Notes under the pieces: generated by a model
What the model saw: only the letters and a program-made list of their open reading frames with translations
Told to the model about the DNA's origin: nothing
Databases searched by the model: none
NCBI RefSeq assembly: GCF_027812955.1
Contig: NZ_JAPYZV010000006.1
Coordinates: forward strand, 62,001 to 126,000
Reading direction: 5' to 3'
Length of the DNA: 64,000 bases
Source: Pedococcus sp. 5OH_020
GTDB lineage: Bacteria > Actinomycetota > Actinomycetes > Actinomycetales > Dermatophilaceae
Shown: positions 60,022 through 64,000 of the stretch, in pieces
Numbering within the stretch: the first letter of the stretch is position 1
Layout of the letters: each line of letters begins with the position of its first letter
Position numbers and translations under genes: made by a program

Positions 60022-61246
60022 TCAGGGGCTTCCTCTCCGCTGTTCGCGCCGCTCGCGTGCGCTGCCACAGCAGCAGGGTGGCATAGACCGCGTAGGTCGC
60101 GACCGAGGCCTGCACCGCTCCGGCTGCTCCACCGGCATGGATCAGCACGGCATACACAGCGACGGCGAGCGAGGTGGATGCCAGTGTGACGGCTCCCACC
60201 TCGCGCAGTCGGCCCAGCCCCATGACGATGCGCGAGTCCATCAGCGCCAGTCCCATGAAGAGCTCCGCGACCAACAGACCTCGCAGCAGTGGGACGGCGG
60301 GGAGGTAGTCCGCGCCGAAAACCTGCCCCACGACCCAGGGCGCCAGCAGCTCGAGCACACCGATGATGAGGAGCTGAAGGACCACCGCGAGCTGGTAGAG
60401 GTGCCGGACCTCGCGGGTGACCCCCCGCGAGCCGGCCGTGCGCACGAAGAGCAGCTGGCCGACGGCAGAGGACGTGATGCGAGCCGCCTCGGCCACCGTG
60501 GCGGCCACAGCGTAGACACCGCCAGCGCGTGGTCCGGCCAGAGGCACCAGCAGGAGGCGGTCCAGGCGCTGCATCGCGAGCAGGCCCAGGCCATACCCCA
60601 CTGTCGGCGCGCCCTGGCGGATGAGGGCGAGCCACCGCTCGAGTCGCCAGGTCGCCAGGAGCGCCGGCCGGAAGGCTCGGATGCAGGCCCACGAGAAGAG
60701 ACACTGCGCCACGGCACCCAGCACCCCGCAGGCGAGTGCGCCTGCCACGCTCCGATGACCCAGCCCGGCAAGCGCACCGAAGGCGACTGCCTGCACCAGG
60801 AACCCGACCCCGATCGAGAGGATCGAGGCGCTCGTGCGTCCGTAGGCCTGGACGAGGTCGGAGGCCTGACGCGACAGGAGGGCGGCGGCCCCATACGCGA
60901 AGATCGCCACCAAGGCGCCAAGGCCCACCACCCGTGCGGCGAGGAGCCACGCAGCAGCCATGGTGACCAGGCCGGACAGGGGCATGAGCCCCAGCGAGAG
61001 GCCCAGGAACGCGCGCACGTCCGTGGGGTCGGGAACGGGCGCGGACCGGACCCGCAGGCTGATTCCGGTGCCCGCCGAGAGCGCGAGCACCGTCATCGCC
61101 GAGGTGGTCGTCACCAGCGTCAGGGTGCCCTGGCCGACAGGCCCCAGGAGCCGGGCCGTTACGACGCCGAGCAGCATGGCGCTCGCGGCGTTCCCGATGG
61201 CCGAACCGGTCACTCCCGAGAGCGCTCTGATCCTGTTACCGCGCAA
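60014..61246 (-). CDS. Polysaccharide repeat-unit flippase (Wzx-like, MATE/MviN superfamily)
   Basis: This 410-residue membrane protein has about 12 helices, starting IGNAASAMLLGVVTARLLGPVGQGTLTLV, the usual opening of lipid-linked oligosaccharide flippases. It would move undecaprenyl-linked repeat units across the membrane. The TTG at 61246 overlaps the polymerase stop; a GTG at 61213 is an alternative 11 codons later. The gene lies in an all-overlapping minus-strand operon. Confidence 0.87.
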   Translation of the reverse strand: MRGNRIRALSGVTGSAIGNAASAMLLGVVTARLLGPVGQGTLTLVTTTSAMTVLALSAGTGISLRVRSAPVPDPTDVRAFLGLSLGLMPLSGLVTMAAAWLLAARVVGLGALVAIFAYGAAALLSRQASDLVQAYGRTSASILSIGVGFLVQAVAFGALAGLGHRSVAGALACGVLGAVAQCLFSWACIRAFRPALLATWRLERWLALIRQGAPTVGYGLGLLAMQRLDRLLLVPLAGPRAGGVYAVAATVAEAARITSSAVGQLLFVRTAGSRGVTREVRHLYQLAVVLQLLIIGVLELLAPWVVGQVFGADYLPAVPLLRGLLVAELFMGLALMDSRIVMGLGRLREVGAVTLASTSLAVAVYAVLIHAGGAAGAVQASVATYAVYATLLLWQRTRAARTAERKPLNV

Positions 61247-62642
61247 GGCCGCGGGTCTTCGTCTGTGCGTCTGGCTCGGTGGAGCTGCGATGACGCTGGT
61301 TCAGCACCCAGATCGCCAAGAGGACGGGGATGGTGGACGCGCACTCGGCCGGGACGGGGGTGAAGTCGTTACGGACCCACAGGAGCAGGGCGAAGGCAAG
61401 CATCCCGATGGTGGCATTCGAGTACTGCGTCACCCGGACGGAGTCCAGTGTGGCCACGAGGATGCCGATGAGTGCAAGCACGATGACGAGCCCCAACAGG
61501 CCGTGCGAACGGTAGGCCTCTGCCGCCGGTGAGCCGCCGATCGGCCCTACCCGACGGGCGATCATGGCGCCGAAGACGGTGGGGTCGTCGGCGACTGGAG
61601 TCACCTCCCCGCCCAGGAGGCGGCCCACGACAAAACGCCGGAACGGCGCGAGGTAGGTCGCTATGCCGACGAACGGCTCGTCCAGACGGTCGTGGTAGTT
61701 CGAGACCACGGCGAGCGGCCTGATGGAGTACCCGAGCTCGGCGATGCCCTCGAACGGGTTGAAGGCCGTGAGGCTGGTCCCGCCACCGCCGAGACCGAAC
61801 TGTCGCAGGACGCGCACGGCTGAGCCGGCCGCGAGCGCCGCCACCCCGGCGAAGGCCATCCAGGCACGAAGCCGGATCTCCCTGCGGCGGGCGGCGACGA
61901 CGATGTAACAGGCGGCCGGGATGATGACCTCACCGCGCAGGCCGAGCAGGAAGGCCGGAACGGCCCAGAGGCCGAACGCGACGAGGGCTACGCGACGCAC
62001 GCCCTGACGGTCACTGGCTGCCACGGCGCCCATGCCGAAACCCATCAGGAGGTACGCGGTGGGGAGCTGCGTGCCGGACGTGGCCTCGAGGAACCCTGCA
62101 TAGGAGGACCCGATGATGGGGACACCCGAGCGGAGCACGATGAACAGCCACAGCAGGACGCCCGCGAGCAGCAGGGTGGCGCCGACGATGCCGGCACCGT
62201 CGTTGCCCTTCGCCGCCGTGGGCGGCGGCGCCTCGGGTGGCTTGTCGATGAACCGGTAGCGAAGGAGGTAGCCGAGGGTGAAGGCGGTGATGGCGATCGC
62301 CGCCAACACCGCAGCCGACACGAAACCGGGGCTTTCCACCCACTTCAGGTCGGCGGGATTGAACAGGCTGACCGGCGCGCCCAGAGAGATCGGGAGCAGC
62401 AGCCCCACGTGGAAGACCGTCAGCAGGGCAGCGTAGATGCTCCCTAGGAGCAGCGGCCGGGCGGGGTTCAGCCGCAGGATGACGAGCACCGAGGCGGTGC
62501 CGACCAGACAGGCGACCAGTGCAGCGCCCTGCCGCGAGCCCTCGAGCGGCACGCGGAAGGCGAGAAGCACGAGCAGCACCAGAGCGAAGAGGACGATCCA
62601 CCAGAAGCGCAGCGGCGGGCTGTCCCGGGCGTCGCTACTCAT
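61236..62642 (-). CDS. Polysaccharide polymerase (Wzy-like, O-antigen polymerase type)
   Basis: This 468-residue integral membrane protein has about 11 helices. A long extracytoplasmic loop (around YSIRPLAVVSNYHDRLDEPFVG) near residue 330 is the layout of Wzy polymerases. It would join repeat units at the outer membrane face after flipping. Such proteins are poorly conserved, so the call rests on topology and position between a flippase and a glycosyltransferase. The start overlaps the glycosyltransferase stop by 8 nt. Confidence 0.78.
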   Translation of the reverse strand: MSSDARDSPPLRFWWIVLFALVLLVLLAFRVPLEGSRQGAALVACLVGTASVLVILRLNPARPLLLGSIYAALLTVFHVGLLLPISLGAPVSLFNPADLKWVESPGFVSAAVLAAIAITAFTLGYLLRYRFIDKPPEAPPPTAAKGNDGAGIVGATLLLAGVLLWLFIVLRSGVPIIGSSYAGFLEATSGTQLPTAYLLMGFGMGAVAASDRQGVRRVALVAFGLWAVPAFLLGLRGEVIIPAACYIVVAARRREIRLRAWMAFAGVAALAAGSAVRVLRQFGLGGGGTSLTAFNPFEGIAELGYSIRPLAVVSNYHDRLDEPFVGIATYLAPFRRFVVGRLLGGEVTPVADDPTVFGAMIARRVGPIGGSPAAEAYRSHGLLGLVIVLALIGILVATLDSVRVTQYSNATIGMLAFALLLWVRNDFTPVPAECASTIPVLLAIWVLNQRHRSSTEPDAQTKTRGLAR

Positions 62643-63741
62643 GCCCTGTACCCGAGTAGAGCCGAAGGTGCTCCCGCGTGGCGGTGCCATGCGCGAAGAG
62701 GCTCGAGTCGAAGTCACTCTCCAAGCTCCTTCGCCACTCGAGACTGCGGCCGGCCTCCGCCGCCATCTCCACTGCCACTGCCCAGGCGTCCACCGGGGAC
62801 TCCAGGGAGACAGGGTAGACCCCAGGTACGTGAGACGCGATGAACTGGACTCCGGGCAGGGCGGAGGCGACGACCGGCGTACCCGTGGACAGGGACTCGA
62901 TCACCACACCCGGCAAGCCCTCACGCAGACTCGTCAGTAGTACGACATCGGCCCCGCTCATGAGCTGACGAGCATCGAGGCGGGACCCGAGGTCATGCAC
63001 GCGCCCGGTGACCATCAGCCTGCTCGCCTCGGCCATCACCTGCTCGGAGTCGGCGCCCTGACCTCCCACCAGGGCCAGGTGCCAGTCTCCGCCTCGGTCG
63101 CACAGCGCCCGAAGGACCCGGACGGTGTGCACGCGGTTCTTCTCCGGGGACGGGCGACCGACGTGCAGGAGGAGCTGGCCCGGCGCTGCGACGAGCTCCC
63201 GCAGGGAGGCGCCCTCCGGGTCGGGGACGAACCGGGGTATGCCGTTGACGAGGACGCGCGCTCGTGCGTCCGTTGCCCAGTCCTTCCGGTAGCCATCCGA
63301 CAGCGAGGAAGGACTCACGCCGACGATGTCGGTCGCGAAGCCGCGGATCAGCGCGCGCATCAGCGACCGCTGGGACCGCCTCCGCAGGCTGTCCACATGC
63401 CCGTCTCCGTCGCTGCGGAAATGCGCCACCCGGCGGGGCACGTGGCACAGCCACGCGCCCAGCAGCAGCGCCCCGGAGAACGTGGCGACATGGCTGTCCA
63501 CCACCTGCGGACGCAGGGTTCGCAACAACGCCACGTAGCGGGCCGGGAAGCCGGGGCTGAGCGCCACAGGATGAACCTGGCCCCCCAGATCCCGGATCTG
63601 CTGAGCAAGGACACCCTCTCGGCCCGAGAGCGTGAGGAAGTGGAACTCGACACCTCGGGGGGCGAGCTCTCGCATGAGCTCGAGCGTCCGCATCTCCGCT
63701 CCGCCGATGTCCATCGAGCCGAAGACATGCAGAACCTTCAT
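62635..63741 (-). CDS. Glycosyltransferase family 4
   Basis: This 368-residue GT-B enzyme has VLHVFGSMDIGGAEMRTLELM at the N-terminus. The C-terminal nucleotide-sugar region has LLLHVGRPSPEKN and LTSLREGLPGVVIESLSTGTPVVAS (E-x7-E motif). It would add one sugar to the growing lipid-linked repeat unit in the cytosol. The donor cannot be inferred. Its start overlaps the preceding gene by 4 nt. Confidence 0.9.
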   Translation of the reverse strand: MKVLHVFGSMDIGGAEMRTLELMRELAPRGVEFHFLTLSGREGVLAQQIRDLGGQVHPVALSPGFPARYVALLRTLRPQVVDSHVATFSGALLLGAWLCHVPRRVAHFRSDGDGHVDSLRRRSQRSLMRALIRGFATDIVGVSPSSLSDGYRKDWATDARARVLVNGIPRFVPDPEGASLRELVAAPGQLLLHVGRPSPEKNRVHTVRVLRALCDRGGDWHLALVGGQGADSEQVMAEASRLMVTGRVHDLGSRLDARQLMSGADVVLLTSLREGLPGVVIESLSTGTPVVASALPGVQFIASHVPGVYPVSLESPVDAWAVAVEMAAEAGRSLEWRRSLESDFDSSLFAHGTATREHLRLYSGTGHE

Positions 63742-64000
63742 CGCGAGGAGCCTACGGCTCGTGCTGCGGCGGCCACGAACTGGTCCTCCGCGTCGGCCGC
63801 CGCCTCCGTCAACGCGACGGCCACCTTGATGTTCCTGGCGGCCGAGGTCGTCCAGGCAGCGGGGTCCTCCACGAGACGTGCGATCGCGGCGGCGAGTGCT
63901 TCCGGCTCCCGTGGCGGTACAAGGCGATGTGGTTCCAGCAGCTCCGGGACCCCCCCGACGCGGGTGGCGACCGCCGGAAGCCCGGAAGCCATGGCCTCCA
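63738..64000 (-). CDS. Glycosyltransferase family 4, C-terminal fragment (cut by right edge)
   Basis: The visible ~87 C-terminal residues include LEAMASGLPAVATRVGGVPEL, the family's conserved donor-site helix. The remainder is helical and Ala-rich. The N-terminus lies beyond position 64000. The Met in MASGLP is internal, not a start. The TGA overlaps the next ATG (ATGA), continuing the operon. Confidence 0.85.
   Translation of the reverse strand, partial: EAMASGLPAVATRVGGVPELLEPHRLVPPREPEALAAAIARLVEDPAAWTTSAARNIKVAVALTEAAADAEDQFVAAAARAVGSSR

Overview
The window is about 70% G+C, with GTG, ATG and TTG starts and many 1-14 nt gene overlaps. It is chromosomal DNA of a high-G+C actinomycete (Actinomycetota). 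Markers for this are the SigR/RsrA thiol-stress pair that goes with mycothiol in this group, PPA1309 and UPF0182 proteins, a nickel superoxide dismutase with its SodX-type protease, and the order hisN ... rsgA-aroA-DoxX-YedK-sigR-rsrA-bL37-HD proteins, which resembles the sigR region of Streptomyces. I cannot name the genus. I see no phage, insertion sequence, CRISPR array or rRNA.

Layout. Positions 1-10.3 kb hold housekeeping genes: a NUDIX hydrolase cut by the left edge, a zincin-like protein, an epimerase-like protein, moaE, a PDZ/Lon-type protease, PPA1309, the large membrane protein UPF0182, an initiator tRNA-Met and three small uncharacterised proteins. Positions 10.3-16.5 kb (minus strand) form a potassium module: a KimA-like permease, a KdpD-like kinase without the usual N-terminal part, KdpE and a DUF389 protein, followed by a membrane-anchored molybdopterin oxidoreductase. 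Positions 16.7-20.9 kb are a tight four-gene lipid-modification operon (FAD oxidoreductase, DUF1365, cyclopropane-fatty-acid-synthase-type methylase, DUF1295). Positions 20.9-29.1 kb carry a HIT protein, ogt, a secreted lytic transglycosylase-like protein, ndh, a pair of M16 peptidases, hisN and a DUF2231 protein. Positions 29.3-35.2 kb are a five-gene oligopeptide ABC importer ending in a 19-bp terminator stem.

Positions 35.3-46.8 kb are a regulatory and stress region. It has an ECF sigma factor with an unusual partner, a Cu/Zn-SOD-like exported protein, rsgA, aroA, DoxX, a YedK/HMCES-type protein, a hydrolase, and sigR-rsrA with a recognisable autoregulatory promoter. It continues with a 24-residue ribosomal protein gene (bL37), a 42-residue peptide ending in TWSWGG, and two membrane HD-domain proteins. 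Positions 47-53 kb carry a monocarboxylate-type symporter with its DUF3311 partner, sodN with sodX, and a polar amino acid ABC importer. A malic enzyme follows at 53.1-54.2 kb. From 54.3 kb to the right edge lies a cell-surface polysaccharide cluster: FkbM methyltransferase, epimerase, UDP-sugar dehydrogenase, a Tat lipoprotein with a beta-helix fold, two hexapeptide acetyltransferases, a flippase, a polymerase and two glycosyltransferases, the last cut by the edge.

The strongest candidates for something under-described are the peptide/HD/HD cassette at 43.9-46.8 kb, the potassium module in which KdpDE is linked to a KimA-type transporter instead of kdpFABC, a SigR-type promoter in front of the UPF0182 gene, and the sigma-partner gene with a second well-placed internal start. 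Function calls are from reading translations and motifs by eye; no database search was run.
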